Part shown: piece by piece, positions 1 through 8,415 of the stretch | How the letters are laid out: every line of letters starts with the position of its first letter | Position numbering within the stretch: the first letter of the stretch is position 1 | Assembly: GCA_038400315.1 (NCBI GenBank) | Contig: CP151667.1 | Span: forward strand, 3,359,174-3,423,173 | Direction of reading: 5' to 3' | Length of the DNA: 64,000 nucleotides | From: Isosphaeraceae bacterium EP7 | Lineage (GTDB): Bacteria; Planctomycetota; Planctomycetia; Isosphaerales; Isosphaeraceae | Made by a program: the position numbers and the translations under genes | Notes under the pieces: model-generated | What the model saw: only the letters and a program-made list of their open reading frames with translations | Databases searched by the model: none | What the model was told of the DNA's origin: nothing

Positions 1-1185
1 GAGGGTCGATTTCGACCGCTTGTCGGAGTCCGAGATGAAGTACCAATGGCCCTCGTACTCGATGGCCACGGCGGCCTCCTTCGGGCGTTTCTTCTGGGAG
101 CAGACCTGGAACACGCCCCGCGTCACCGCCGTCCAGTCGAAGGTGAGGCCGTCGGGCCCCAGCGTCTGGGCAGCCAGGCCGCGACAGGCGTGCTCCTCGG
201 GCACCCGCACGCCCTTGGACAGGAACGCGAGCATCTCCAGCAACGTCCGGGTGCGGATGTCGACGGAGTCGAGGGCATCGGGCAAGGGGAGGAGCCCGAT
301 GCCGCCGGGCACGTCGACCCGCTTGACCCCATACTCGAGGCGACCCGGCGTGAGCCGCAGCAATTGCCGCAGCTCGTCGGCCTCGGGGTGACCTTGAGCG
401 GCTGGCGAGAGCGTGAGCTTATACCCCGGTTCCGTCCGGGTGAGGATGACCTCTTCCGGCCGCTCCGACACTCGATATTCGAGCTTGTTGCTCGCAGCCT
501 GCACGAAGTCCGACCCGTCAACACGGCCCGCCGCAATCGCGGGAGAGACGGGTTTTGACAGGTCGGCCGAGGCGAGGACGATGAGCCGCTCGCGGCGAAG
601 GTGGCCCGCGAGGTGGGACATCTCGCCGAACGGCGTCGGCGTCGGCACGGATTCGGGGATGAGCTGCTCGGCCCCCGGGGCGTTCTCCAGGCCGTTGACG
701 TCGGCGACCATCACGCGGAGCACGTCGTCGAGGCTCCAGCCGTTGTTGGCCATGAGCCCCAGGGCGGTGATGCCCACCGGGGCGACCATGGTCCGGGTCA
801 GCTCGGTCGGGTCACGCGGCGTGTAGCTCAGCGTGGGGGCATCGCGGAACTGGAGCGAGGCGTCGCCGAAGAGCGACAGGTTGGGCGAGTCCCGCTCCTT
901 GCCGCCGGTGAGGCCGCCCCGGCTCGACAGCTCGAACTGGCTGGTGATGGCCGAGACGTCCATGAAGGAGGGCAAGTCGCCGTAGCGGAGGCGGACGATG
1001 TTCCGCAGCCACTGCTGCTCGCTCGTCTCGTGGACGGCCTGGTCGTATCGGAGCCGGGTGAGTTCGAGCCCCCGAGGGCCGATGCAGCCGGGGAGTGCGG
1101 CGACGAGCAAGGCCCCCCAGAGAGCGAGGTGAGGCCCGCAACGGGTGGGGGCAACGCTCGCCTTATTGCCCTCGACACACGGCAT
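1..1185 (-). CDS. Planctomycete lipoprotein, 3' end cut by window edge
   Basis: The reading frame is open from an ATG at 1185 to the left edge, so about 395 residues are visible and the C-terminus is missing. The N-terminus has a hydrophobic stretch ending in a lipobox (LPGC, lipidated Cys about residue 34), which predicts an outer-surface or periplasmic lipoprotein. The rest aligns by eye, motif for motif, with the lipoprotein at 58492-59748: both share a RY.....T..QQ/EQ.L.N.VRLRY segment after the lipobox, a S.ITSQFE motif, a LSKGVRVPEEHA-like motif and a GHWYFI/GYWFFI motif near the C-terminus. The function is not known. Strong overlapping frames on the plus strand are shadows of this gene. 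Confidence 0.8.
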   Translation of the reverse strand, partial: MPCVEGNKASVAPTRCGPHLALWGALLVAALPGCIGPRGLELTRLRYDQAVHETSEQQWLRNIVRLRYGDLPSFMDVSAITSQFELSSRGGLTGGKERDSPNLSLFGDASLQFRDAPTLSYTPRDPTELTRTMVAPVGITALGLMANNGWSLDDVLRVMVADVNGLENAPGAEQLIPESVPTPTPFGEMSHLAGHLRRERLIVLASADLSKPVSPAIAAGRVDGSDFVQAASNKLEYRVSERPEEVILTRTEPGYKLTLSPAAQGHPEADELRQLLRLTPGRLEYGVKRVDVPGGIGLLPLPDALDSVDIRTRTLLEMLAFLSKGVRVPEEHACRGLAAQTLGPDGLTFDWTAVTRGVFQVCSQKKRPKEAAVAIEYEGHWYFISDSDKRSKSTL

Positions 1186-1317
1186 GACCCGCCTTTCTTG
1201 TGGACCAGATGCGAGTGGTCCCGCTCTAGAATCTGTCAGATACAGCGGCCCGCATCTTCGGGAAAGCTCCTGCAGTCGTCAAGGTTGGTTCGCTTCATCG
1301 TTCATTCACCGCCGATT

Positions 1318-2316
1318 TCACTTCTCGGAAGGGAAGACGAGGGACCAATCTCGCTTCATATCCACGACGGTCCAGCCCCGAGCCGGTGCCTCATCCAGGG
1401 CTCGGACCAGGCGACCGATGACCGAATCGCGGTCATAGGCATACTCGCGTTCCGCGTCGGTGTGGTGGACGATGAGCCCGAACCGAGGGCCGGTCCCCGA
1501 GGTGACGTAGCGGAGCATCTCGTAATCGCCATCGGAGTTGCCGAACGCCGCGATCGGCCGCTTCCCGATGAACTTGCCGATGCCGACCGGCTTTCCGGCA
1601 TGGTCGTCGATGAAATCAACCTCGGGCAGTCGCATCAGTACCGGGGTTTCGCCACGCAACTCGTATCGCGTCTTGACCGTGCTGCCAACAACCTTGTCCG
1701 GAGGGATGCCGTAGACCGGCTCGGCCCAGACACGCATGAATTCGATGCCCCCACCCGACACGATGAACGTCTGAAATCCGTTCTCCCGGAGGTAGGCGAG
1801 CAGTTCGAGCATGGGCTGATAGACGCACCTCGTGTAGGGCCGCTCGAAACGCGGATGCTTGGCCGTCGCAATCCAGTCGCGAACGAGCAAGGCGAACTCC
1901 TCGCTCGTCATCCCGGCATGGGTGGCGGTGACGAGGTCGACCAGGCCCTTCTCCCCCAGACTGGCGAGGGTCGCACGGTCCTTTTCGAGCAGGGCCTTGA
2001 AAGGCTGCTGCTGCTTCCATTCGGGATGGTCCGGGGCCATCGCCTGGACGCGGTCGCGGACGAACGCGGCCTGAACGTACATGGGCTGTTCGCACCAGAG
2101 GGTTCCGTCGTTGTCAAAGACCGCGATTCGGTCGGCGACGGGGACGAAATCGGGAGACCCTTTCTCCGTCACTTTGGCGACGAACGCCAGGATGGCCTTC
2201 TTGGAAGCGACGTCATTCCACGAGGGCAAGGGACCATCCGAGGCCCGGACCGGACTCACGAAGAGCGTACCTAGGGCGACGACCAAACCGCCCAGGGACG
2301 TGAAGGCTGGACGCAT
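1318..2316 (-). CDS. Secreted HAD-superfamily phosphatase
   Basis: 332 residues. It starts at the ATG at 2316, which has AGGAG eight bases upstream; a longer in-frame extension lacks such a site. Residues 1-25 form a signal peptide ending near VRA-S. HAD motif I is clear (D68-N-D70-G-T72, Asp nucleophile and acid/base), motif II is in SGGG at 187-190, and the acidic motif IV is in GNSDGDYEM at 259-267. This predicts a periplasmic phosphomonoesterase; the substrate cannot be read from the sequence. It lies 90 bases downstream of the sulfatase gene on the same strand and is probably co-transcribed, a pairing that fits scavenging of sulfate and phosphate esters. Confidence 0.85.
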   Translation of the reverse strand: MRPAFTSLGGLVVALGTLFVSPVRASDGPLPSWNDVASKKAILAFVAKVTEKGSPDFVPVADRIAVFDNDGTLWCEQPMYVQAAFVRDRVQAMAPDHPEWKQQQPFKALLEKDRATLASLGEKGLVDLVTATHAGMTSEEFALLVRDWIATAKHPRFERPYTRCVYQPMLELLAYLRENGFQTFIVSGGGIEFMRVWAEPVYGIPPDKVVGSTVKTRYELRGETPVLMRLPEVDFIDDHAGKPVGIGKFIGKRPIAAFGNSDGDYEMLRYVTSGTGPRFGLIVHHTDAEREYAYDRDSVIGRLVRALDEAPARGWTVVDMKRDWSLVFPSEK

Positions 2317-2406
2317 CGAGAAAACTCCTGGCTTGAATGAGAAGCGGCGACCGAGGGCCGACGGGCTTCCTCGGTCGCCGCTCCGAAAAGGCATCCGGCA
2401 GGCGAA

Positions 2407-4176
2407 TTACTGAGATGAAGCCTCTTTCAACTTTTCGAGGACCTCATCGAGATTGAAACTCGCGGCCTTCTGGCGTTGCGGGAAGTCCTTGAAGGTCATG
2501 AGGAACTTGCCCACGTAGTCTTGGGCCGGGACGAACAAGTAGATGTGGTCGAACAACCAATCGTAGTAGGTGTTCGATGTAACGTCAGCCCGCTCGTAGG
2601 GGTCGGTCCGAAGGTTGAAGAGCTTGGGAACCCGCAGGTTCACGAACGGCTCGGCCCAGACCTGGAGCGTGCCCCGCACCCTCTGCTCCAGGAAGACGAG
2701 CTTCCAATTGTCGAAGCGGAGGCCCGTGACCTGCTGGTCGTCGTTGCAATAGACGAACGACTCGCGAGGGCTCTTTTCGGCCTGGCCTGCCAGGTAGGGG
2801 ACCAGGTTGTAACCGTCGAGGTGGACCTTGTAGGTCGTATCCCCCACGGCGTGCCCCTTGAGGAGCTTCTCCTTCACGTCTCCATCACCCGCCATGGCGA
2901 GGAACGTGGGGAGCCAGTCGTGGTGGCTGACCATCTCGTTGGACACCGTGCCCGGCTTGATTTTGCCCGGCCAACGAACCATCGCAGGGACGCGGTAGGC
3001 ACCCTCCCAGTTCGTGTTCTTCTCGTTGCGGAAGGGGGTCATGCCCGCGTCGGGCCAGGTGTTCATGTGCGGGCCATTATCGGTCGAGTACATGACGAAC
3101 GTGTCGTCACCGAGCTTGAGCCGGTCGATGGCGTCGAGGACCGTGCCCACGTTCTTGTCGTGGTCGATCATCGCGTCGTGGTATTCGCTCTGCCAGCGGC
3201 CCGACTGACCCTGGCTCTCCGGCTTCGGGTGCGTCCGGAAGTGCATGTGGGTGAAGTTCACCCATAGGAAGAACGGCTTATCTTCCTTCGCCTTCCGCTC
3301 CATGAAATCGACGGCACGGGCGGCAGTGTCGTCGTCAATCGTCTCCATCCGCTTCTTCGTGAGCGGCCCGGTGTCCTTGATGACCTGCTTGCCGATCTTG
3401 CCGAACCGGGGGTCGACGGTCGCGTCGTCTGTCTCCGTGGCCTTCGAGTCCATCACGCCCCGCGGGCCGTATTTCTGGCGGAAGGCCGGGTCCTTGGGAT
3501 AGTCGCGGTTCTCGGGCTCCTCCTCGGCATTCAAATGGTAGAGGTTGCCGTAGAACTCGTCGAAGCCGTGGACGGTCGGCAGGAACGCATTGCGGTCGCC
3601 CAGGTGGTTCTTACCGAACTGCCCGGTGGCGTAGCCGTGCGGCTTGAGCAGCTCGGCGATGGTCGGGTCTTCCTTCTGGAGCCCCAGCGTCGCACCGGGG
3701 AGCCCGACCTTGGTCAGGCCGGTGCGAAGCCCGTGCTGGCCGGTGATGAACGAGGCACGCCCGGCGGTGCAGCTCTGCTCGGCGTAGTAGTCGGTGAAAA
3801 TCATCCCTTCCTTGGCGACGCGGTCGATGTTGGGAGTGCGGTAGCCCATCACCCCCATCGAGTAGGCACTGACGTTCGACTGGCCGATATCGTCGCCCCA
3901 GATGACGACGATATTGGGCTTCTTCTTGGCCTGGGCCGGAGCAGCCTGGGTGGGCTGAACGGCGGTCGTGGCGAGGGCGAGGAGGGCGTTCCGGCTCAAA
4001 CCCTCCGAGCAGGAAGACTTGGCTTCGGAACCGGTCGTCACCTCGGTAGACCGAGTCATCGGCTCATTCGCCGCCAGTGCGGTACGCGGGATGCCGAGCC
4101 CGCCCGCCGCGACGAGGTATCCCAACCCCGAGCCGAGGCCAAGGGCGAACAGGGCTCGTAACATCGTCCTTTTCAT
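2407..4176 (-). CDS. Arylsulfatase (type I sulfatase, FGly-dependent)
   Basis: 589 residues. After a hydrophobic N-terminal signal (residues 1-37) the alkaline-phosphatase-like fold begins with PNIVVIWGDD, whose Asp95-Asp96 bind calcium. The formylglycine motif C136-T-A-G-R follows the C-x-A/P-x-R pattern, so C136 should be converted by a sulfatase-activating enzyme. Later calcium/active-site residues are visible in the STDNGPH segment. The family hydrolyses sulfate esters, in planctomycetes mostly on polysaccharides, in the periplasm. A second hydrophobic patch (about 63-80) lies before the domain, so the mature N-terminus is uncertain. It is the first gene of a probable pair with the downstream HAD phosphatase. 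Confidence 0.9.
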   Translation of the reverse strand: MKRTMLRALFALGLGSGLGYLVAAGGLGIPRTALAANEPMTRSTEVTTGSEAKSSCSEGLSRNALLALATTAVQPTQAAPAQAKKKPNIVVIWGDDIGQSNVSAYSMGVMGYRTPNIDRVAKEGMIFTDYYAEQSCTAGRASFITGQHGLRTGLTKVGLPGATLGLQKEDPTIAELLKPHGYATGQFGKNHLGDRNAFLPTVHGFDEFYGNLYHLNAEEEPENRDYPKDPAFRQKYGPRGVMDSKATETDDATVDPRFGKIGKQVIKDTGPLTKKRMETIDDDTAARAVDFMERKAKEDKPFFLWVNFTHMHFRTHPKPESQGQSGRWQSEYHDAMIDHDKNVGTVLDAIDRLKLGDDTFVMYSTDNGPHMNTWPDAGMTPFRNEKNTNWEGAYRVPAMVRWPGKIKPGTVSNEMVSHHDWLPTFLAMAGDGDVKEKLLKGHAVGDTTYKVHLDGYNLVPYLAGQAEKSPRESFVYCNDDQQVTGLRFDNWKLVFLEQRVRGTLQVWAEPFVNLRVPKLFNLRTDPYERADVTSNTYYDWLFDHIYLFVPAQDYVGKFLMTFKDFPQRQKAASFNLDEVLEKLKEASSQ

Positions 4177-4715
4177 GATGTGGTGTTCCGAGAGGTGAAT
4201 GGGTTGCGGCGAAGGGAGTCCCGGCCGAAATCGTACTGTAGCCTATGGCAGCGGATGCAACAGCGATAGCCCCGGATCCCGAGTCCCAGACTGCCTCAAA
4301 ATGCTCGTATTTGAGACCATCCAACGAGGCTTCGTGTGGACCGGACGCCGATGCTCGGCATCATAGGGCACGCCAAGCGTGTCAAATCGGGTGTCCCCCG
4401 TATCGGCCACATCGAGACGAGCATCCCATGTTGGTCGCGGGCTAGCCGGCTAGGCTAGATATGCGGTCCGGCTAGGCCTCGGAGACAGGCCAGCTTACGC
4501 CGTCATTGGATCAAGTCCCACTGCGTATACCCCTGCCCGAAAGCCGGATTCCAGGTGCGGTGACATTGACGCACTCACTCGAATCCTTCATCGGTTAAGT
4601 GGGATCGACGCAATTGGAACCTTAAGACCCAGGAATCGAGATATCAGCCACCCGCCCTTTTGCCGGAGATCATTCCCAGTATTTGGGGCAAGGAGGTCGT
4701 GCCACGAATCGGGAA
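4177..4715. other. Intergenic region, no gene seen
   Basis: About 540 bases between the sulfatase start and the hairpin at 4716. No open frame here has coding-like third-position bias or a ribosome binding site, and no RNA gene was recognised. The sulfatase promoter should lie in the first 200 bases, but I could not assign convincing -35 and -10 boxes. Confidence 0.5.
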
Positions 4716-4758
4716 AAGGGGACTGGCACCCGCGCTTCGCTGCGGAGCCAGTCCCCTT
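4716..4758. terminator. 12-bp perfect inverted repeat, terminator or REP-like element
   Basis: Arms AAGGGGACTGGC (4716-4727) and GCCAGTCCCCTT (4747-4758) match perfectly around a GC-rich interior that can also fold (CCGC...GCGG). It sits 26 bases past the stop of the minus-strand gene at 4785. On the minus strand the arm is followed by a short T run, as in a factor-independent terminator. The self-contained palindrome also looks like a repetitive extragenic palindrome. Confidence 0.65.
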
Positions 4759-4784
4759 ATCTCGCTACTCAAGCGGGGACCGCT

Positions 4785-6128
4785 TTAGCGGAGTTTCGTG
4801 GCGGTGACCAGCTCGCCCATATCGGAGCGCATCACCATGGAGCTATCGCCGATGGAGTGGATGGTGTTGTACAGGACGTGGCCGGCGAGGCTGAAGTCGG
4901 TCGTCCGGAGGATCTCGGCGGTGAGGATCCCTCGGGTGTAAGACCAGCGACCCGACGACGTGGTGTCGCCCCCCTGGAAGAGCCGCTTCATGGCTTGCCT
5001 CCAGGCACGCGTCGCGGTGAACGAGCCGTCGGGCCGGATCACGAACGTGAGGGTGCCCTTGCGGTCGGTGATCTTCCAGGAGCCGATCAGACGCTCGTTG
5101 ACCTGGCTGTCGACCGACTTGACCATCGGGCGGGCCTTCACCACCTCGGTCGTGATCTCGGGGAGCGGGTCCTTCCGGGGTTCCGGCCTGGGGGTGGCGG
5201 GGGCCATCTTGAGGTCGAACAGCATCCGATTCGAGCCGCCCGGGGCTTCGAATCCGGTCGGCCGGTCGTCGTCCTCGGACTTGGCCAGGCAGAGATTGAG
5301 GTGGTCGCCGTTGAACTTGTAGATCCCCTTGAGGACCTGGTCGAACTGGTCGGTGACGTTGACCTGGCTGGGAGATTTGGTGGGATCGATCTGGATCGCC
5401 GAGATCCTTCGCTCGCCCGTGACCGGAGAAGTGAGCCGGGCCGTGCGGGTGCCGATGACGATCCGGTTCCGCTCGGCGAACTTCGCCCGGATCAGGTTGC
5501 TGCCCATGGTGTCGCCGTCGTCCACCATCGAGACGATGTCCCAGTTGCCCGCCAGCAGCTCGTGAGCGCGGCGGACTTCCGGGCTGAACTGCGAGGCGCG
5601 GTCGCGGGCGGGCTTGTGATACTCCTCCTCGTCGGGCGGGGCGAGGACCGGGAGGGACGTGGGAACCGGGGCGACATTGGAGGCCGGCGCCAGCGCCAGG
5701 CTCACCAGGATCCGGTTCGACCCCTGAGGCGCCTCGAATTTGTCCGGCCGATCTCCGGTCTCCTGGGACTGCACGCAGAGGATCAGTCGATCGCCGTCGA
5801 ACTGATAGATGCCCGGCAGGATGCGATCATTGCGGGAAATGATGTCGATTTGACGGGGGCTCTTCGACGGGTCGAGCCGGTAGGCGAGGTTCCTGGTCTC
5901 CAGCGTCTCAGGGTTCTCGAACGTCAGCATCCGCTCCGAGATGCGCAGGACACCTTCCTTGGCGAGCTTCCGCCCCACCAACTCGGCCCCCAGGCGTTCG
6001 CCCCCCTCGGTCAGCGAGGCGATGCGCCAGTCGCCGACGAAGAGTTCCTTGTCGCGGCGGACGGCCGCCGTGTCGTCGGCGGCGAGGCAGGCCGCGGAAG
6101 CCAGCAGGGGGAAGAGCAGGGCAATCAT
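4785..6128 (-). CDS. Secreted protein with two TIGR03067-like domains
   Basis: 447 residues. The start at 6128 is chosen because a signal peptide (MIALLFPLLASAACLAADD) follows at once; the frame stays open for 78 codons upstream without signal-like features. Two internally repeated domains (roughly residues 20-115 and 165-270) share the order 'ELLAG(N/D)W.I.SL...GE', 'IDPTKSP.Q(I/V)', 'G(I)Y.F(N)GD.L.LC' and 'DRP..FEAP.GSNR'. This is the pattern of the planctomycete TIGR03067 family. A third C-terminal unit (about 310-447) begins LIGSWKI and looks like a related beta-barrel. Export to the periplasm is expected; the molecular role is unknown. Confidence 0.8.
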   Translation of the reverse strand: MIALLFPLLASAACLAADDTAAVRRDKELFVGDWRIASLTEGGERLGAELVGRKLAKEGVLRISERMLTFENPETLETRNLAYRLDPSKSPRQIDIISRNDRILPGIYQFDGDRLILCVQSQETGDRPDKFEAPQGSNRILVSLALAPASNVAPVPTSLPVLAPPDEEEYHKPARDRASQFSPEVRRAHELLAGNWDIVSMVDDGDTMGSNLIRAKFAERNRIVIGTRTARLTSPVTGERRISAIQIDPTKSPSQVNVTDQFDQVLKGIYKFNGDHLNLCLAKSEDDDRPTGFEAPGGSNRMLFDLKMAPATPRPEPRKDPLPEITTEVVKARPMVKSVDSQVNERLIGSWKITDRKGTLTFVIRPDGSFTATRAWRQAMKRLFQGGDTTSSGRWSYTRGILTAEILRTTDFSLAGHVLYNTIHSIGDSSMVMRSDMGELVTATKLR

Positions 6129-6542
6129 GGGGTGCGTTCCATCCGTGGATTTCGATCCGAATGTCCGGAGTCCGCCTGAATTTGTAGCAAAATGCGTGAA
6201 TCCGGCAAAGGTGGACTTCCGGTCAGCGAAACTCGCCCGCGGGCCGATCTTCCTCGACCTCGTGAAACGGAAAAAGAAGGCCCGTTCTTCTCTCCCTTTG
6301 GGCGACTTCCCAGGCGGGTTCGTCTCCCTTCGAGGCCCGTGCCGAGGATTCGAGGACGGCACTGTCGAAGCCAGATCTCACGGTATCGAGGGGGAATTTC
6401 GAGAGGCGGCCGGTTATGGGTCGTCAGGTCGATCGAGAAGCCTCGCCCTTCAACTCGAGGGACGAGCCCGTGTTCCTCTGAGCCCGAAGTCGCTCAGGCC
6501 GAGGTCGAGGGCCGACGGGATCGCGCACGACGAGTCGGGTGC
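6129..6542. other. Intergenic region between two minus-strand genes
   Basis: About 410 bases. A plus-strand frame is open across it, but it continues as the shadow of the next gene and has no start signal of its own. I see no RNA gene or repeat. The promoter of the TIGR03067-like gene should be near 6130-6250, a locally less GC-rich part. Confidence 0.4.
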
Positions 6543-7745
6543 TCACCCGCCGATTGTGAGGTCGGAGGCGGGCACGCCGAGCAGCGTACGGAGGGTTGTC
6601 GCGATGTATTCCATGTCGGGCTTGGCCTGGGCGGCGGGCCCCGACATGAGGATGTCCGGTTCCTGACCGATCGGGTCGTTCCCGAAGATCAGGACGCGGG
6701 TCTGGCGTCCGCCACTGCCATCGCCGGAATCATCGAGCCTCGTGTCGGCGCGGATCGACGCGATCTCATGCGACTTCCAGGTCCTGCGCGACGTCCCACG
6801 CAGGCCCTTCGTCTCGAGCGTGAGGGAGTCCGGGGTGACCGTCAGGGCCTGGGACGATATCGCGTCTCTCGTCGAGAGGACGACGAAAACGCAGAGATAG
6901 ATCAGGAGCAAGCCCGAGCAAAACAGATTGCTGAATTGATCGAGTTTCGTGCTGTCTACGGGCAAGCCGAGGAACGGAAGGAGCGCCGCGGAGAGCGCGA
7001 AGATCAGGACCCCGATTCCAGAGGCCGTGACATTCGTCGATTCGAACACGCGGAACCCCTTGCGTGGCCTGATGATCCGGGTTTCGCCCGTCACCAGATG
7101 CTCGATGGTCAACCGAGATCCCGCGGGCAGGTCGCGCCGCTCGCGGATGCCGGTCGAGACGTTTGAGTGTTCGCGGACGGCGAGCTTCCCCGGGCCGACC
7201 TCGACGAAGTCCGGGTCAATCGGCAGTTCTTTCCAGCGCGTCGACAGCTCGACGGCCAGGGCCATGAGCATCTCACGCGAGTAGTTCCCGCCCAGGATCC
7301 TCATCCGGCCGAAATCGTCCTCGGCCGCCAGCAGATGGCCCCCGCCACCCTCGCGAGTCACCGTGAATTGCGCCACGTCCGAACGCCGGGCGGTCGTCGA
7401 CCAGGACAGCGGGCCGAGCCGCCAGGTCGCCCGGATCGCCACCGCATCGAGCGTCAGCTCGTCTCGACCGGCCAGCCGCCTGAGGAGATTGAAGACGAGC
7501 GAGGGGACCGAGGCGAGGATCGTCAGGCAGACGAGTACGAGGAACGCCTCGCGCGAGGCCCATCCGCGTCTCATCGTCGTCGGCACGTCGATCATCAGGA
7601 CGTACCCGCCCGCCACGAGACAGAGGACGAACCTGCCGAGGGAATTGAACCAAGGGATCGGCTCGCGTGCGGACGTGGGGAGGGTGTAGGCCCATCCCTC
7701 GGGCGTCTTGGCGGAGTCGAACCAGCCGTGAGGTCGGGTTTGCAT
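6543..7745 (-). CDS. Membrane protein of unknown function
   Basis: About 400 residues from the ATG at 7745, which has GGGGGGAT upstream; an alternative ATG at 7781 would add 12 residues. Two transmembrane pairs are visible (about residues 38-55 with 70-88, and 243-262 with 278-290). Each pair is followed by a soluble beta-rich segment beginning with similar 'RDELTLDAVAIRATWR' and 'ALTVTPDSLTLETKG'-like strands. The protein may therefore be an internal duplication of a two-helix plus PH-like unit. No catalytic motif was seen. Confidence 0.7.
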   Translation of the reverse strand: MQTRPHGWFDSAKTPEGWAYTLPTSAREPIPWFNSLGRFVLCLVAGGYVLMIDVPTTMRRGWASREAFLVLVCLTILASVPSLVFNLLRRLAGRDELTLDAVAIRATWRLGPLSWSTTARRSDVAQFTVTREGGGGHLLAAEDDFGRMRILGGNYSREMLMALAVELSTRWKELPIDPDFVEVGPGKLAVREHSNVSTGIRERRDLPAGSRLTIEHLVTGETRIIRPRKGFRVFESTNVTASGIGVLIFALSAALLPFLGLPVDSTKLDQFSNLFCSGLLLIYLCVFVVLSTRDAISSQALTVTPDSLTLETKGLRGTSRRTWKSHEIASIRADTRLDDSGDGSGGRQTRVLIFGNDPIGQEPDILMSGPAAQAKPDMEYIATTLRTLLGVPASDLTIGG

Positions 7746-7905
7746 CGGCAGATCCCCCCGAGAGCGATTCTCGCCCATCATCGATCATCGTCGAGTGTCA
7801 GCGAGGAAAGTCACCCGCTGGTCGGGCCTCGCCCGACGCTCATTGACGGGGGGTCGGATCGGCACGCGACCTGGCCGCCGGGCGGCGATCGAGCCGTCGG
7901 GCCGG

Positions 7906-7933
7906 GAAAAGGGGCCCCCGCGCGGGCGGGGGC
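7906..7933 (-). terminator. Factor-independent terminator
   Basis: Perfect 8-bp stem (7914-7921 with 7926-7933), followed on the minus strand by four T. It sits 8 bases past the stop of the small gene at 7942 and supports that gene being real. Confidence 0.6.
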
Positions 7934-7941
7934 TGGGCGAA

Positions 7942-8115
7942 TCAGTCGAGGGGGATCGGGCCTTCTTCGTCGTCGGTCTCGTCGGGTATCTCGGGGGAGT
8001 CCGGCAACGGGACGGGGACGGTGGGGGGGTCGGGAGGCGGCGGCGGAGGCGGGGGAATCGGATCGCCGTCGAGCGGGATGGCCCCTTCTTCGTCGTCGGG
8101 CAGGTCGGGGGTCAT
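7942..8115 (-). CDS. Small acidic proline-rich protein
   Basis: 57 residues from the ATG at 8115, with GAGGAT about ten bases upstream. The sequence is a near mirror: a DDEEGAIPLD block, a central run of eight prolines, then a DDEEGPIPLD block at the very end. It has no signal peptide or hydrophobic helix and is strongly acidic, so it should be an extended, unstructured peptide. A hairpin terminator follows directly. I do not recognise a family. The repeated end blocks could be binding motifs or a cleaved or modified peptide, but that is inference. Confidence 0.5.
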   Translation of the reverse strand: MTPDLPDDEEGAIPLDGDPIPPPPPPPPDPPTVPVPLPDSPEIPDETDDEEGPIPLD

Positions 8116-8377
8116 GGTCGTTGAGATCCTCGGGGGGCGGCGGCTGGACGGGGCGGCCTGGTCGGCCCTGAGAGTGCCGCGGGCCATCTTAACAAGATCG
8201 GCCGGTCCGGGCCCGTTGCGTGTGACGCGGGCGAGATGCCGGGGCTCGATGATTCCCGTGGGCCTCGCTCGCGTCAAGAACCTCGGTGGATGGGCCGCCG
8301 ATCATGGGGAAGGTACTCGATCGTTCGAGCTTCCCGATAAGACGCTCTCTCTCGTTAACGAATATTGTATTGTTAAA

Positions 8378-8415
8378 ATATTGATATCTATTTTACTTAT
8401 TGAATTTATCAATAT
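8378..8415. repeat. AT-rich patch with 9-bp inverted repeat
   Basis: Arms ATATTGATA (8378-8386) and TATCAATAT (8407-8415) lie in an almost pure AT stretch (8351-8420) inside GC-rich DNA. The right arm overlaps the stop codon of the minus-strand hydrolase. It may be a terminator, an upstream promoter element of the flanking DNA, or a protein-binding site. Confidence 0.45.

Noticed and set aside
601-2274. 557-codon open frame on the plus strand
   Set aside because: It spans two convincing minus-strand genes (lipoprotein and HAD phosphatase) and has no motif. Long antisense frames are expected at this GC content; the same holds for plus frames at 4683-6179, 24427-26187, 52669-54063 and 57901-59823.
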